NCBI RefSeq assembly: GCF_014697425.1
Contig: NZ_JACJRU010000013.1
Span: 1 to 64,000 of the forward strand
Origin: Nostoc sp. FACHB-110
Lineage (GTDB): Bacteria; Cyanobacteriota; Cyanobacteriia; Cyanobacteriales; Nostocaceae
Direction: 5' to 3'
DNA: 64,000 nt
A model generated the notes under the pieces. That model saw only the letters and a program-made list of their open reading frames with translations, had not been told where the DNA came from and did not search any database. Every line of letters starts with the position of its first letter. Position 1 is the stretch's first letter. Both the position numbers and the translations under genes were made by a program. Positions 27,689 to 37,301 of the stretch are shown here, piece by piece.

Positions 27689-28318
27689 ATGTCTCTTGAA
27701 TTTATTTCACTAGAAAACATCCAGGAATTTGCCCACCAGTATGGTTACTGGGCAATTTTTTTGGGAATTTTGCTAGAAAACTTGGGCATTCCCCTTCCTG
27801 GTGAAACCGTAACCCTTGTAGGTGGGTTTTTAGCGGGCAGTAATGAACTGAGTTATTGGTTAGTTTTAAGTGATGCTATTGCAGGTGCTGTAATTGGTAG
27901 TGCTTGCGGTTATTGGATAGGTAAATTAGGTGGCTGGCCTTTCCTGGTGCAGATAGGTAAAATATTTAGGATTTCTGACGAAAAATTACAGAATATTAAA
28001 GAGCAATTTAGCCAAAATGCGGCTAAAGCAGTGTTTTTTGGCAGATTTTTCGCACTATTGCGAATTTTTGCGGCTCCACTAGCTGGGATAGCCGAAATGC
28101 CGTTTCTAAAATTCTTTTTGTATAACCTTGCAGGAGCCAGTATCTGGGCTACTGTGATGGTGACACTAGCTTTTTTTGCTGGCAAAGTCATCTCTTTAGA
28201 AGAATTAGTAGCTTGGGTAAGCCAATTTGCGATCGTAGCTTTATTGATTTTAGTAGCTGTGATTGCCATACCCTTGTGGTTGGAATCCCGCCAAGTTAAA
28301 CGTGCAGCAGGCGAATAA
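27689..28318 (+). CDS. DedA family membrane protein
   Basis: 209-residue polytopic membrane protein of the DedA/SNARE-associated family; family members are proposed lipid carriers or flippases. Seen: YWAIFLGILLENLGIPLPGET with the conserved Glu near the N-terminus, the GYWIGKLGG loop, and the FFGRFFALLRIFAAPLAG motif with the two conserved arginines. It stands alone and ends at a strong terminator. Confidence 0.88.
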   Translation: MSLEFISLENIQEFAHQYGYWAIFLGILLENLGIPLPGETVTLVGGFLAGSNELSYWLVLSDAIAGAVIGSACGYWIGKLGGWPFLVQIGKIFRISDEKLQNIKEQFSQNAAKAVFFGRFFALLRIFAAPLAGIAEMPFLKFFLYNLAGASIWATVMVTLAFFAGKVISLEELVAWVSQFAIVALLILVAVIAIPLWLESRQVKRAAGE

Positions 28319-28337
28319 AAATCATAACTAAAAACTA

Positions 28338-28380
28338 AAAAGGCAAAAGTCATAAGATTTATCTTGGGCTTTTGCCTTTT
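28338..28380 (+). terminator. Terminator after the DedA gene
   Basis: AAAAGGCAAAAG / CTTTTGCCTTTT form a perfect 12-bp stem about 20 bp after the stop. The GGCAAAAGT / ACTTTTGCC word recurs in the hairpin at 59271-59326 and near 9890, so it appears to be a repeated terminator-like sequence in this genome. Confidence 0.75.
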
Positions 28381-28543
28381 ACTTTGATCAACAAAATCAG
28401 CCAGAAAATCTACGTGAGCAGTTTTTTGTGTTAATTGATTCTGATAAGTTAGTAAACTAAATAACTACTGCTAATGCCTTCAAAGCTACCTATCCCGGTG
28501 GGAGCGTTGATGAAAGTAGGCACACCTCATTCAAGACAAAGTT

Positions 28544-30397
28544 ATGGCGCTCATAGTTCAGAAATACGGTGGTTCATCTGTCGGTTCAGTCGAACGTATC
28601 CAAGCTGTTGCACAGCGTGTATCTAAAACAGTTAAAGCAGGCAACTCCTTAATTGTGGTAGTTTCCGCAATGGGGAAAACCACTGATGGACTCGTCAAAC
28701 TAGCCAACGAAATTTCCAAAAATCCTAACCGCCGGGAAATGGATATGTTGCTGTCTACGGGTGAGCAGGTAACTATTGCGCTCCTGAGTATGGCTTTGCA
28801 AGAGCTTGGACAGCCAGCGATTTCTATGACTGGCGCACAAGTAGGCATTGTTACCGAAGCCGAACACACTCGCGCCCGGATTTTACACATAGAAACCGAT
28901 CGCCTGCTGCGACATATTCATGAAGGTAAAGTAGTTGTAGTAGCTGGTTTTCAAGGCATATCCAGCACCGGAGAATTAGAAATTACAACTTTGGGACGTG
29001 GTGGTTCTGATACTTCCGCCGTTGCTTTAGCAGCAGCAATCGACGCAGACTTTTGTGAAATTTATACAGATGTCCCAGGGATTTTAACGACAGATCCGCG
29101 CTTAGTTCCTGAAGCCCAGTTGATGGATGCCATTACTTGTAATGAAATGCTAGAACTGGCAAGCTTGGGGGCAAAAGTCTTACATCCGCGTTCTGTAGAA
29201 ATCGCCCGGAACTATGGTGTGCCTTTAGTAGTGCGTTCTAGCTGGACGGATGACCCCGGTACTTGGGTAACATCGCTCAAACCCCAACAGAGATCGCTCA
29301 TTAATTTAGAAATTGCCAAAGCTGTAGATGCAGTTGAGTTTGACACCAACCAAGCCAGGGTAGCTTTGTTGCGCGTACCCGATAAACCAGGGGTAGCAGC
29401 TAAGTTATTTGGGGAAATTGCGCGGCAAAATGTAGACGTAGACTTAATTATTCAATCAATTCATGAAGGCAATACTAATGATATTGCCTTTACCGTCACC
29501 ACACCGATTTTAAAACGCGCTGAAGCAGTAGCCGCAGCGATCGCACCTGCATTGCGAAACCCAGTCAAACCCAATTCCGACGAAGCCGAAGTAATCATCG
29601 AGCAAGATGTAGCCAAAGTCAGCATTTCGGGTGCAGGAATGATTGGTCGTCCTGGAGTTGCGGCGCTCATGTTTGCTACCCTCGCTGAAGCAAGCGTAAA
29701 CATTCAAATGATTTCGACTAGTGAAGTCAAAGTTAGCTGCTTAGTAAACGCCTCAGATTGCGATCGCGCCGTGGCTGCACTGAGTAACGCCTTTGAAATT
29801 GCCGCTAAAGGAGAGACAGAGGAAACAATAACTAGAGAGCAAGAGGTAGTCTCCTGTCCCCCGCCCCCTGCTCCCTGCCCTGTTCCCTCCTCCCCTGTGC
29901 GCGGTGTCGCCTTAGACTTAAACCAAGCACGTTTGGCGATTCGTCAAGTTCCTGATAAAGCGGGGATGGCGGCGAAGTTGTTTGGGATATTAGCGCAGCA
30001 CAATATCAGCGTGGATATGATTATTCAATCGCAACGCTGTCGCATCATTGATGGTGTTCCCAAACGGGATATTGCTTTTACAGTTCCACGGATGGATGGA
30101 GAAACTGCCCAAAAACTACTTACTCAAGTGGCAGCAGAATTAGGCTGGGGTGAAGTTGTTTTAGATAATGCGATCGCTAAAGTTAGTATTGTGGGTGCAG
30201 GTATGGTTGGGCAACCAGGTGTGGCGGCTAAAATGTTTGGAGCGCTCGCACAAAACCAAATCAATATTCAGATGATTGCTACCTCAGAAATCAAAATTAG
30301 CTGCGTTGTTGCCCAAGAGCAAGGCGTAAAAGCCTTACAAGCGATTCATGCAGCCTTTGAATTAGCTGGTAGTGAAAAATTTGTCGTCCCAGCTTAG
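28544..30397 (+). CDS. lysC: Aspartate kinase with four ACT domains
   Basis: First step of the aspartate pathway (Lys, Thr, Met synthesis). The 617 residues comprise the AAK kinase domain (about 1-245; VQKYGGSSVGS, TLGRGGSDTSAVALAA, LGAKVLHPRSVEIA) and two pairs of ACT domains (about 265-420 and 450-612), each with VALLRVPDKPGVAAK- or AIRQVPDKAGMAAK-type starts. The duplicated ACT pairs are usual in cyanobacteria and bind inhibitory amino acids. The linker between the pairs contains a Pro/Cys-rich stretch encoded by a C-rich repeat (29850-29897). It converges with the next gene at a 14-bp hairpin. Confidence 0.95.
   Translation: MALIVQKYGGSSVGSVERIQAVAQRVSKTVKAGNSLIVVVSAMGKTTDGLVKLANEISKNPNRREMDMLLSTGEQVTIALLSMALQELGQPAISMTGAQVGIVTEAEHTRARILHIETDRLLRHIHEGKVVVVAGFQGISSTGELEITTLGRGGSDTSAVALAAAIDADFCEIYTDVPGILTTDPRLVPEAQLMDAITCNEMLELASLGAKVLHPRSVEIARNYGVPLVVRSSWTDDPGTWVTSLKPQQRSLINLEIAKAVDAVEFDTNQARVALLRVPDKPGVAAKLFGEIARQNVDVDLIIQSIHEGNTNDIAFTVTTPILKRAEAVAAAIAPALRNPVKPNSDEAEVIIEQDVAKVSISGAGMIGRPGVAALMFATLAEASVNIQMISTSEVKVSCLVNASDCDRAVAALSNAFEIAAKGETEETITREQEVVSCPPPPAPCPVPSSPVRGVALDLNQARLAIRQVPDKAGMAAKLFGILAQHNISVDMIIQSQRCRIIDGVPKRDIAFTVPRMDGETAQKLLTQVAAELGWGEVVLDNAIAKVSIVGAGMVGQPGVAAKMFGALAQNQINIQMIATSEIKISCVVAQEQGVKALQAIHAAFELAGSEKFVVPA
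29850..29897. repeat. C-rich repeat word inside lysC
   Basis: The linker codons between the two ACT pairs contain GCCCCCTGCTCCCTGC (29863-29878), the exact reverse complement of the 16-mer at 9725-9740 inside the intergenic MITE-like element. It translates to CPPPPAPCPVPSSP. The reading frame is kept. Confidence 0.65.
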
Positions 30398-30401
30398 AAG
30401 C

Positions 30402-30435
30402 AAAGTTGGCAATAAGAAACTTTATTGCCAGCTTT
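30402..30435. terminator. Shared terminator of converging genes
   Basis: AAAGTTGGCAATAA / TTATTGCCAGCTTT, a 14-bp stem with one G-T pair and a 6-nt loop. It starts 4 bp past the lysC stop and covers the stop codon of the opposing gene (30422). Confidence 0.65.
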
Positions 30436-31288
30436 CCAAGCTAGCGACAATTTCTGCTAACCGATATTCACCACACCAAACTAAATCTAGTTTTTTAAGT
30501 TGTTCGAGACTATTACACTTATTTTCTGATTCTATATATTCACATTCGCGCTCTTCCATTGCCGCTAATAAATCTCGGAAGATGAGGACTTCATCAAACT
30601 GAGGATTCGTTTCTGGATCGTCTAATATGGCTGTGACTCGCTGTTGTGGTAGGTCTTGCAGTGTATTTAAAATAAACTTCGTTGGAAAGTCTACATTTTG
30701 TAAGGCTGGATGTCTTTTAACTAAACCTGCCACTAAGACTCCTAAATAAGCAGAGGCTTGTGCATTATCTAATGTTTGCACTTGACGAGCCGCAATTTTA
30801 GTTAAATTTTGATAAAACGGGCAACCCAATTGTTGCTCAATGGCGGTAATTGGGTCTGCAACTGTGGAGACTTGTATTTGCGCCGCAAAAAATTTCCGCT
30901 GTTCTTGTGGTAAGTGATGAAGTAAGACTTGCTGGGCGCGATCGCTAATAATCATCTCACCATCTAAGCCAAAACTAAAGTCTGTTCCTGGTGCTAAACC
31001 TGCATTCACTAAAATGTTAAAGACATTACTTTGGGCTTGTTGCTGCATCTGTTGATATCGAAATTGCCCCAGACAACTTTCAAAAAACCAGCTGTGACTT
31101 TCAGCATCACATTCCAGTAACACTTCATTGACCATCAAATCAGTGAATTTTTCTTCGCCGATAATATTTTGCCATCGCATGGTCAATTTTTGAAGAGCGG
31201 TAGTGTCACGCCTACGTAGCGCCTGAATTAATTGACGCTTGGCAGTTGTTGCATGGTCTTGGCGGCGTTTAAATAAGTTGATGTTCAC
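30422..31288 (-). CDS. Conserved hypothetical protein, 288 residues
   Basis: I do not recognise this protein. It starts with a basic helix (MNINLFKRRQDHATTAKRQ), has a Gln-rich helical middle (QMQQQAQSNVFNILV) and ends with an acidic segment (EERECEYIESENKCNS). There is no signal peptide or membrane span, so it is probably cytoplasmic and mostly alpha-helical. Codon use looks like its neighbours. It stands alone, converging with lysC. Structure prediction and phylogenetic profiling would be the way in. Confidence 0.7.
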   Translation of the reverse strand: MNINLFKRRQDHATTAKRQLIQALRRRDTTALQKLTMRWQNIIGEEKFTDLMVNEVLLECDAESHSWFFESCLGQFRYQQMQQQAQSNVFNILVNAGLAPGTDFSFGLDGEMIISDRAQQVLLHHLPQEQRKFFAAQIQVSTVADPITAIEQQLGCPFYQNLTKIAARQVQTLDNAQASAYLGVLVAGLVKRHPALQNVDFPTKFILNTLQDLPQQRVTAILDDPETNPQFDEVLIFRDLLAAMEERECEYIESENKCNSLEQLKKLDLVWCGEYRLAEIVASLESWQ

Positions 31289-31674
31289 GCTATTTTGCGT
31301 TTATAGCAATTCGATTACAACTCTTTTACCGTACTTAGCAATAACGTGTCATGAGTGAAATCACGGCAATATATTGAATCAACGAATTGTTGGGCAGTTA
31401 CTCAGTAATAATTTTATAAAATTGGGGATCGTTAATAGAAAACCATACATAAATTATGTGCATACTTTGTTAAGTATTTTGTACCCTGGTGCATAATCTG
31501 AGGGTATTTTCTCTGAACTTGATGATTTGCTGGATGCTACTGACTTATGCTATTCATCATAATTGCTGATAAATTTTGATTTTTGCTGACAAATGCCAAT
31601 GCTTAAAAAATTTATAGCAGTAATAACACTAATATATAATTAGGTAATTTTGTGTAAAAAGCTTATCTGTTGTT
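31289..31674. other. A+T-rich divergent spacer, no gene seen
   Basis: 386 bp between the divergent 288-residue hypothetical gene and the kinase-TPR gene. It is A+T-rich and must hold both promoters. I found no repeat family member, hairpin or small ORF worth reporting. Confidence 0.55.
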
Positions 31675-33174
31675 ATGGATGGTCAAATTCTTGATACACG
31701 TTACCGGATTATCCAAGTTTTGGCTCTAGACGAAGCCGTCAAACGATATTTGGTTGAAGATGTATCAATACCCGATAAGCTGTTGATTGTCAAGCAATTA
31801 AATCCAGAAACTCAAAATCTTGAAGAATTAAAACAACTACGCAAGTCTTTTTACCAAGAAGCTGCAACTTTAAAGCAACTTGGTCAAGAACATGACTATA
31901 TTCAGAAAATAGTTGACTATTTTGAAGAAGATAATCAATTTTATTTAGTTCAAGAATTCGTTATTGGTCATCAATTAACTGAAGAAGTTTTATTTGGCGT
32001 ACCTGTCAACGAAGATTATGTATTGGAATTACTATTAGAAATATTAGAAATATTATTTGATGTGCATAGTAGTGATGTTATTCATCAAGATATTCGTCCT
32101 CAAAATATTATTCGCAGATATTCAGATAATAAATTAGTGTTAGTTGATTTTGGTTCTGTAGAAGAACTAGTAACAACTATAGTTGGTAATTTGGAATATG
32201 TACCTGTAGAACAATTGCAAGGTCAAGCTCAATATAACAGTGACATATACGCTTTAGGAATAGTTGCGATCGCGGCAATTATGGGTTTAACTTCTGAGGA
32301 GATAGCCAAACTGCAAAGCCAGAAACATTTGCTTACAGGTGAACTGATTTGGCATGACGGCATCACCACAGTCAGCCAAAAAATGACACGCATTATCAAT
32401 AAAATGGTGCGGTTTGATTATCGCAAACGCTATCAGTCTGTAGCAGAAGTACTGTATGATTTAAGACAGCTAAAATATGTTCAGTACGAGCCACAAATAC
32501 ACAATACTAGAAGATTTAGGCTGATTGTCACAGGGGTAGCTAGCTTAATTACAGCTATGGTTGCTGGATGTTTGTTGCAATCGTTGAATTCCTTTAGTCA
32601 TGAACAATTTATTTATCAAGAAGGCATAAGTGAATATGAGCGAGGAAACTATCAAGAAGCTATAAGTAACTTTACTCAAACTCTGGCAATTAACCCACAA
32701 AATTCTTTAGCTTATAACCATCGGGGTGATGCGTTTTATCGCTTAGGAGAATACAAAAAAGCTGAAGCAGATTCGAGTCAAGCAATTGCATTGAATCCTC
32801 AAGATGCTAATGCTTATTATGACCGTGGATTTGCTTTATTTGGGTTGGGTAAATATCAAGATGCGATCGCAGACTACACAAAGGCTATTACATTGAACTC
32901 TCAAAACCCCTACGCTTACTATGGGCGGGGTTTGGCGCGGGTGAAAGTTCAAGATTATCCAGCAGCGATGAGAGATTTTAACCAGGCGATCGCACTTAAT
33001 TCGAGCTATGGTTTAGCCTATTATCATCGTGGCTTAGTCAATATTCAACTAGGTAAGAAAAAAGCAGCACTGAGGGATTTTGAAAAAGCTGAAACACTAT
33101 TTCCCGAACAGGGAGACAAAGATAGTTACCAAGATACGCAACAAAAAATTAAAATGCTCCAAAAATATGAGTAA
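31675..33174 (+). CDS. Degenerate Ser/Thr kinase domain with TM and TPR repeats
   Basis: 499 residues: a Hanks-type kinase domain (about 8-270), one membrane segment (281-303), then about five TPR units (310-490). The catalytic lysine (Lys40, IVKQL), catalytic loop Asp139 in VIHQDIRPQN (HRD is HQD) and DFG (158-160) are present. The glycine-rich loop, however, reads VLALDEAVKRYLVED and has no glycine at all, unlike the usual cyanobacterial GAGGFG. It may be a pseudokinase or a very weak kinase. The TPR part lies outside the cytoplasm if the topology is N-in. Similar kinase-TM-TPR proteins are common in filamentous cyanobacteria; the substrate is unknown. Confidence 0.82.
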   Translation: MDGQILDTRYRIIQVLALDEAVKRYLVEDVSIPDKLLIVKQLNPETQNLEELKQLRKSFYQEAATLKQLGQEHDYIQKIVDYFEEDNQFYLVQEFVIGHQLTEEVLFGVPVNEDYVLELLLEILEILFDVHSSDVIHQDIRPQNIIRRYSDNKLVLVDFGSVEELVTTIVGNLEYVPVEQLQGQAQYNSDIYALGIVAIAAIMGLTSEEIAKLQSQKHLLTGELIWHDGITTVSQKMTRIINKMVRFDYRKRYQSVAEVLYDLRQLKYVQYEPQIHNTRRFRLIVTGVASLITAMVAGCLLQSLNSFSHEQFIYQEGISEYERGNYQEAISNFTQTLAINPQNSLAYNHRGDAFYRLGEYKKAEADSSQAIALNPQDANAYYDRGFALFGLGKYQDAIADYTKAITLNSQNPYAYYGRGLARVKVQDYPAAMRDFNQAIALNSSYGLAYYHRGLVNIQLGKKKAALRDFEKAETLFPEQGDKDSYQDTQQKIKMLQKYE

Positions 33175-33233
33175 TTTACATTTTTATTCGCTTTTATAAG
33201 TAAGTCGGTGTAAATAATTATTGTTGGAATAAG

Positions 33234-33298
33234 GCAGGGGGCAGGGAGAAAGAATTAAAAACCAATGTATTTGTCTCAGGATTTTCGTGAAATGGTAT
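33234..33298. repeat. 65-bp dispersed repeat, matching the hoxF-hoxU spacer
   Basis: Identical to 9732-9796 except for one A-to-C change. Only the right half of the MITE-like element is present here; the left arm is missing. It lies in the 303-bp gap after the kinase-TPR gene. Confidence 0.8.
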
Positions 33299-33421
33299 AA
33301 CTTAATTTTTTCTTTGCGTGTATTACACGGAAATGAGGCTTCCCACCTCCCATGTAATACGCGGTAAAATCGGCGTTTTTATGTTAAATAATGTTTCTCT
33401 CCGTATCCCGGCTGAACCCCA

Positions 33422-33456
33422 AAAGGGGGTCTGTATTCAATCAGACCTCCTTTTTT
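33422..33456. terminator. Strong terminator between converging genes
   Basis: A 12-bp stem (AAAGGGGGTCTG / CAGACCTCCTTT, one G-T pair) with an 8-nt loop and a T6 run on the plus strand. Just upstream (33318-33363) is another imperfect inverted repeat, GTGTATTACAC ... GTAATACGC. Together they fill the gap between the kinase-TPR gene and the small exported protein. Confidence 0.75.
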
Positions 33457-33477
33457 CTTGAACTTGACCGATTTAGT

Positions 33478-33843
33478 CTAGACTCCAGTTAGATCAATAA
33501 ATTTAATTGTTTCAACACCAAACCGATCACAGAGACCAGTACCTACTATCGTGACCTTCTTCCCACTTTTGTAAGCCGCCAATAGACCCTCAGTCCTTAA
33601 GAGTCCGATACCAGTAACGGCATTGTCATAGGCATAAAATCCCTGTGCAGAACAACTTGTGTTTTGATTAGGTGACAGTTTAACAGAAACGCGTGGCGTA
33701 CCAGATGAGATGTCGTCTAGCCGTAATAATTGGATCGTGCCTGAATTGGTGCTTGCAAGTGCCATCGGTGCTGTTATAAGTACAAAATACCCTGCTAACC
33801 CCACGATTGTGTACTTCTTCTTAAAAATATGAAATTCTGCCAT
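33478..33843 (-). CDS. Small exported protein of unknown function
   Basis: 121 residues, with a signal peptide (basic start, hydrophobic stretch about 12-27, cut after MALA or nearby), giving a mature protein of about 90 residues with two Cys (NTSCSAQGF and TGLCDRFG) that may form a disulfide. Start ATG 33843 is preceded by AAGGAA; the 10-codon extension upstream is less likely. I do not recognise a domain. Its G+C and composition do not stand out from the neighbours. Confidence 0.65.
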   Translation of the reverse strand: MAEFHIFKKKYTIVGLAGYFVLITAPMALASTNSGTIQLLRLDDISSGTPRVSVKLSPNQNTSCSAQGFYAYDNAVTGIGLLRTEGLLAAYKSGKKVTIVGTGLCDRFGVETIKFIDLTGV

Positions 33844-34112
33844 TTTCTTTTTTCCTTGGATAAGAGAAACCATAAGTACCTATATCACAGGAAAAAAACT
33901 AGTTTTTATTCTTCTTTTAAAAAGAAATAAAAACTAATGATTGTGACAAATTAGAAAAGAGTTAACGAAAATTCAAGCTTTCGCGCTAATCACAAATTAA
34001 AACTTTGAATCAAATCATGAGAGAGTTGAATTTCTGAAGCAGAACTCAAGAATGAGTTGAAAAAACACAATTGTAACTATGAACAAATAAAAAGCAGTAG
34101 GTTTTAATTAAT

Positions 34113-35030
34113 TCAAGAACGTCTGACATTTAAACAGCACCATTCTTTTTTCTTCCATAAAGTAGCAACAACCCAACCGTTTTTTTCTAGTGCCTCTGCC
34201 ACCGATTTAGATTGTTCAATTAAAATACCGCTAAAGATTGCCCAAGTGTTAGGTTTAGCGAGTGCTGTCATTTCTGGGACTAATTGAATAATCACATCAG
34301 CTAAAATATTACAGACAATACCATCGACGGGTTTTTCGAGCATTTTGCTCAAAACATCTACACTACCCTCTGCCGCAATTAACCGTTCTGGATTGACATT
34401 GTTGAGGGTGCGATTGCTAAAAGTTGATTGTACCGCTAGAGGATCGTTATCCACTGCATAAACTTTTTCGGCTCCCAATAAAACTGCGCCAATGCCTAAA
34501 ATCCCCGAACCGCAGCCAATATCTGCGATGGTGACTGGTTCACCTGCTTGATTACCAACAAATGAACGCGGCACTGCGCTTAATCGCATTTCGAGTGCTT
34601 CTAAACAAAGTTGAGTGGTGGCATGATTTCCCGTACCAAAAGCCACACCAGGATCAAGACGAATTACTAACCTTTCCGTGTTCTCTGGGATTGGTAGCCA
34701 TGCCGGGTTAATCAAAAAGCGATCGCCAATTTCCTGCGGTTGCCAATATTGCTTCCAACTGCTGGCCCAATCTTCTTCATCAATTAATTGCCAATGCAAG
34801 CTAGGTGCAGACATTCCCACACACAAAGCATCTTGGCGCAACCGCAACGCCAAAGCGGCTAAATCTAATAACTGTGCTTGAAATTGCGGTAGGTAAGCCT
34901 TCACCAACGACGAATTCCCCTTACGTTCGCTCGCTGTCCCTCGGCTACCAAAATCTTCCAACCGCCAAAAGATAGAATCTTCTAGCTCTGGTTCACATAA
35001 AATTTGCAGTTCCCACCAAGTGTTTGCCAT
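34113..35030 (-). CDS. prmA: Ribosomal protein L11 methyltransferase
   Basis: SAM-dependent enzyme that trimethylates L11. The 305-residue protein has the N-terminal substrate-binding half and the C-terminal Rossmann methyltransferase: [19 protein letters not shown], motif [21 protein letters not shown], and NILADVI for the NPPY-like loop. It lies 75 bp after the serA stop on the same strand, with a heptamer tract in the gap. Confidence 0.94.
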   Translation of the reverse strand: MANTWWELQILCEPELEDSIFWRLEDFGSRGTASERKGNSSLVKAYLPQFQAQLLDLAALALRLRQDALCVGMSAPSLHWQLIDEEDWASSWKQYWQPQEIGDRFLINPAWLPIPENTERLVIRLDPGVAFGTGNHATTQLCLEALEMRLSAVPRSFVGNQAGEPVTIADIGCGSGILGIGAVLLGAEKVYAVDNDPLAVQSTFSNRTLNNVNPERLIAAEGSVDVLSKMLEKPVDGIVCNILADVIIQLVPEMTALAKPNTWAIFSGILIEQSKSVAEALEKNGWVVATLWKKKEWCCLNVRRS

Positions 35031-35033
35031 ATC

Positions 35034-35075
35034 TGAAGTATGAAGTGTGAAGTATGAAGTATGAAGTGTGAAATT
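35034..35075. repeat. Heptanucleotide tract TGAAGTA/TGAAGTG
   Basis: Six tandem 7-mers in the serA-prmA gap. Same family as the tracts at 49026-49060, 59946-59980 and (inverted) 60101-60168. Confidence 0.8.
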
Positions 35076-35105
35076 TCATTCTTCATCCTTCATCCTTCAT
35101 CTTTT

Positions 35106-36686
35106 TTAAAGTGTTACTGTATAAGCGTCACGAATGCCTGGTACTTTGGTGATTTCTGCCAAAATGCCATCGGGTAGAGGGTCATCAATACTCAAAGCCA
35201 TCACCGCATCACCACGGACAATTTTCCGGCCTACCTGCATACTAGCAATGTTGACATTAAAACTGCCGAGGAGAGAACCGAGTTTACCGATAATTCCTGG
35301 CATATCGCGGTGCAGTGTGAACAGCATATGCTTGCTGGGAGGAACGTTAATCGGGAAGCCGTCAACGTCTGTTAAGTGAATTTCTTTTTCACCCAACAAA
35401 GCACCTGTAACTGAGTGAGTACCTAAAGTACCTGTGGCTTCTAGACGTAAAGAACCAGCATAGTCACGTACGGAAGCATCTCTTGTTTCGATGACGCGAA
35501 TTCCCCGTTCTTTGGCTTCGATATTAGCATTAACGTAGTTTACTCGTTCCCGCAGTGCTTGGTAAAGTAGACCTTTTAAAGCGGCAATTACTAAAGGCTG
35601 ACTCTTGTTGCTTGCTAGTTCACCTTGTAGTCTTACTGTCAGTGTTTCTACGCGCCCGCCTGCTAACTGGCCTACCAAGTTACCTAAGGTTTCTGCCAAC
35701 TGCATATAAGGTTTGAGTTCTTCTAAAACATCGGGGCCGAGTCCAGGAATGTTGACAGCAGAACGGGCGGGAAGTCCCAACAAAACATCGCGGATTTGTT
35801 CGGCTACATCAATTGCGACGTTAACTTGCGCTTCTGTGGTGGAGGCTCCCAAGTGGGGGGTGAGGATGATGTCTTTACCAAGCGATCGCAATTCCGATTC
35901 ACCCAAAGGTTCTGACTCGAACACATCTAACGCTGCGCCAGCGATTTTCCCTTCTTTGATAGCTGCGGCTAAAGCTGCTTCATCAATGATCCCCCCACGC
36001 GCGCAGTTAATAATCCGCGCTGCTGGCTTCATTTTTGCCAAAGTTGTGGCGTTGATTAAATGGGTAGTTTCTGCCGTTTTGGGAATGTGGAGTGTAATGT
36101 AGTCAGCTTGTTGGAAAAGTAAATCCAACTCTACTAACTGACAACCAATTTGTTCTGCTCTTTCATTAGAAATAAAAGGATCGTAAGCGAGTAATTTCAT
36201 TCCCATTGCCTTAGCCACAGCCGCAACGTGGGAACCAATTTTACCTAAACCAACAATACCGAGAGTCTTTTTGTAAACTTCTGCACCGACAAAAGTTTTG
36301 CGATCCCATTCACCGCTCTTTACTGAAGCGTTAGCATCTGGAATGTGACGTGACAAAGCCAGCATCATTGCCAATGCGTGTTCTGCTGCTGCGATCGTAT
36401 TTCCTTCAGGAGAATTAACTACAACAATACCTTTGCGTGTAGCAGCAGGCACATCAACATTATCCACGCCTACACCAGCACGACCAATAATTTTTAACTG
36501 CGTACCAGCTTCAATAATTTCTTCTGTCACCCTTGTACCAGAACGAATCATGAGCGCATCATATTCGCCAATAATTTCAATTAATTCTGCGGGTTTTAGA
36601 CTAGTTTTGACATCAACCGTAGCAACCTGGGAAAGAATGTCAATTCCAGCTTGATCAATAGGATCGGAGACGAGAACCTTGGACAT
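35106..36686 (-). CDS. serA: D-3-phosphoglycerate dehydrogenase
   Basis: First step of the phosphorylated serine pathway. 526 residues of the long form: NAD-binding domain (GIVGLGKIGSHVA; HLGASTTEAQ with the catalytic His), an intervening substrate-binding domain (about 310-450) and a C-terminal ACT domain (about 453-526) that normally binds serine. Catalytic Arg (NCARGGI) and Glu are in place. Likely co-transcribed with prmA. Confidence 0.95.
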   Translation of the reverse strand: MSKVLVSDPIDQAGIDILSQVATVDVKTSLKPAELIEIIGEYDALMIRSGTRVTEEIIEAGTQLKIIGRAGVGVDNVDVPAATRKGIVVVNSPEGNTIAAAEHALAMMLALSRHIPDANASVKSGEWDRKTFVGAEVYKKTLGIVGLGKIGSHVAAVAKAMGMKLLAYDPFISNERAEQIGCQLVELDLLFQQADYITLHIPKTAETTHLINATTLAKMKPAARIINCARGGIIDEAALAAAIKEGKIAGAALDVFESEPLGESELRSLGKDIILTPHLGASTTEAQVNVAIDVAEQIRDVLLGLPARSAVNIPGLGPDVLEELKPYMQLAETLGNLVGQLAGGRVETLTVRLQGELASNKSQPLVIAALKGLLYQALRERVNYVNANIEAKERGIRVIETRDASVRDYAGSLRLEATGTLGTHSVTGALLGEKEIHLTDVDGFPINVPPSKHMLFTLHRDMPGIIGKLGSLLGSFNVNIASMQVGRKIVRGDAVMALSIDDPLPDGILAEITKVPGIRDAYTVTL

Positions 36687-37301
36687 GATTACTTCATTTA
36701 AATCTAGAGGTTTTGCTGCACAAGACTTTTTAGTTTAGTCTTTATCGGTTACAATTCAGCAAAAATATTCGTTTAACTATAGAACTCTTGCACGAGGGCG
36801 ACTTGAAGTCGCGGCTACACAGGCAAAACTATCAAAACTAGGAAGCGACTGGTGTGACTTCAAGGAAATCCGAATAGATGTTATCCTCTTTTAACAACGT
36901 CTGGAAAAGTTGACTCAAGTCGGGAAACTCCCAACGCACTGGCCTAACTTTTCGCAAAATCCAAAATCTCAAATTTTCTGACGCTGCCTCCTAGTCTCTC
37001 AAAATGAGTGGCGGTTAATACACCCTCTGGTAAATATAAACCAATAAGAGATACAAAAAACAAAGATATTTATTAATTCTGGTGGGAAGATCCTATGGGA
37101 AACGAAGTGGTGTTTGGAGATGAAAGCCACGGCAGAGTCTTGATGACACAGCGAAAATGTGCGAAGCCTAACTCATAGTGAGTCAACAACCCCGCCTTTT
37201 GGGGGGATAGCCTTGGTCGGGGTTTCAAGCCTCGAAAAATTCCCAATTCCCTACACCCCATACCCTACACCCGCGCGCAGCGCTTGACAATGATTGATGT
37301 T
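36687..37301. other. 615-bp spacer with possible structured RNA
   Basis: No protein gene; the 62-codon minus-strand frame at 37073-37261 looks random. The first part has the palindromic word GCGACTTGAAGTCGC (about 36799-36813), a repeat type common in Nostoc spacers. From about 37080 to 37225 the sequence is richer in G+C and has nested hairpins: ACTCA TAG TGAGT (37171-37183) and AACCCCG / CGGGGTT (37188-37224). This part could be a small RNA or a leader of serA; I cannot match it to a known RNA family. Confidence 0.4.

Noticed and set aside
27910..28353. 147-codon frame antisense to the DedA gene
   Set aside because: Mirror of a membrane-protein gene; no start signal and no known domain.
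37073..37261. 62-codon minus-strand frame between dnaN and serA
   Set aside because: The translation looks random and the DNA shows hairpins instead; treated as a possible RNA region.
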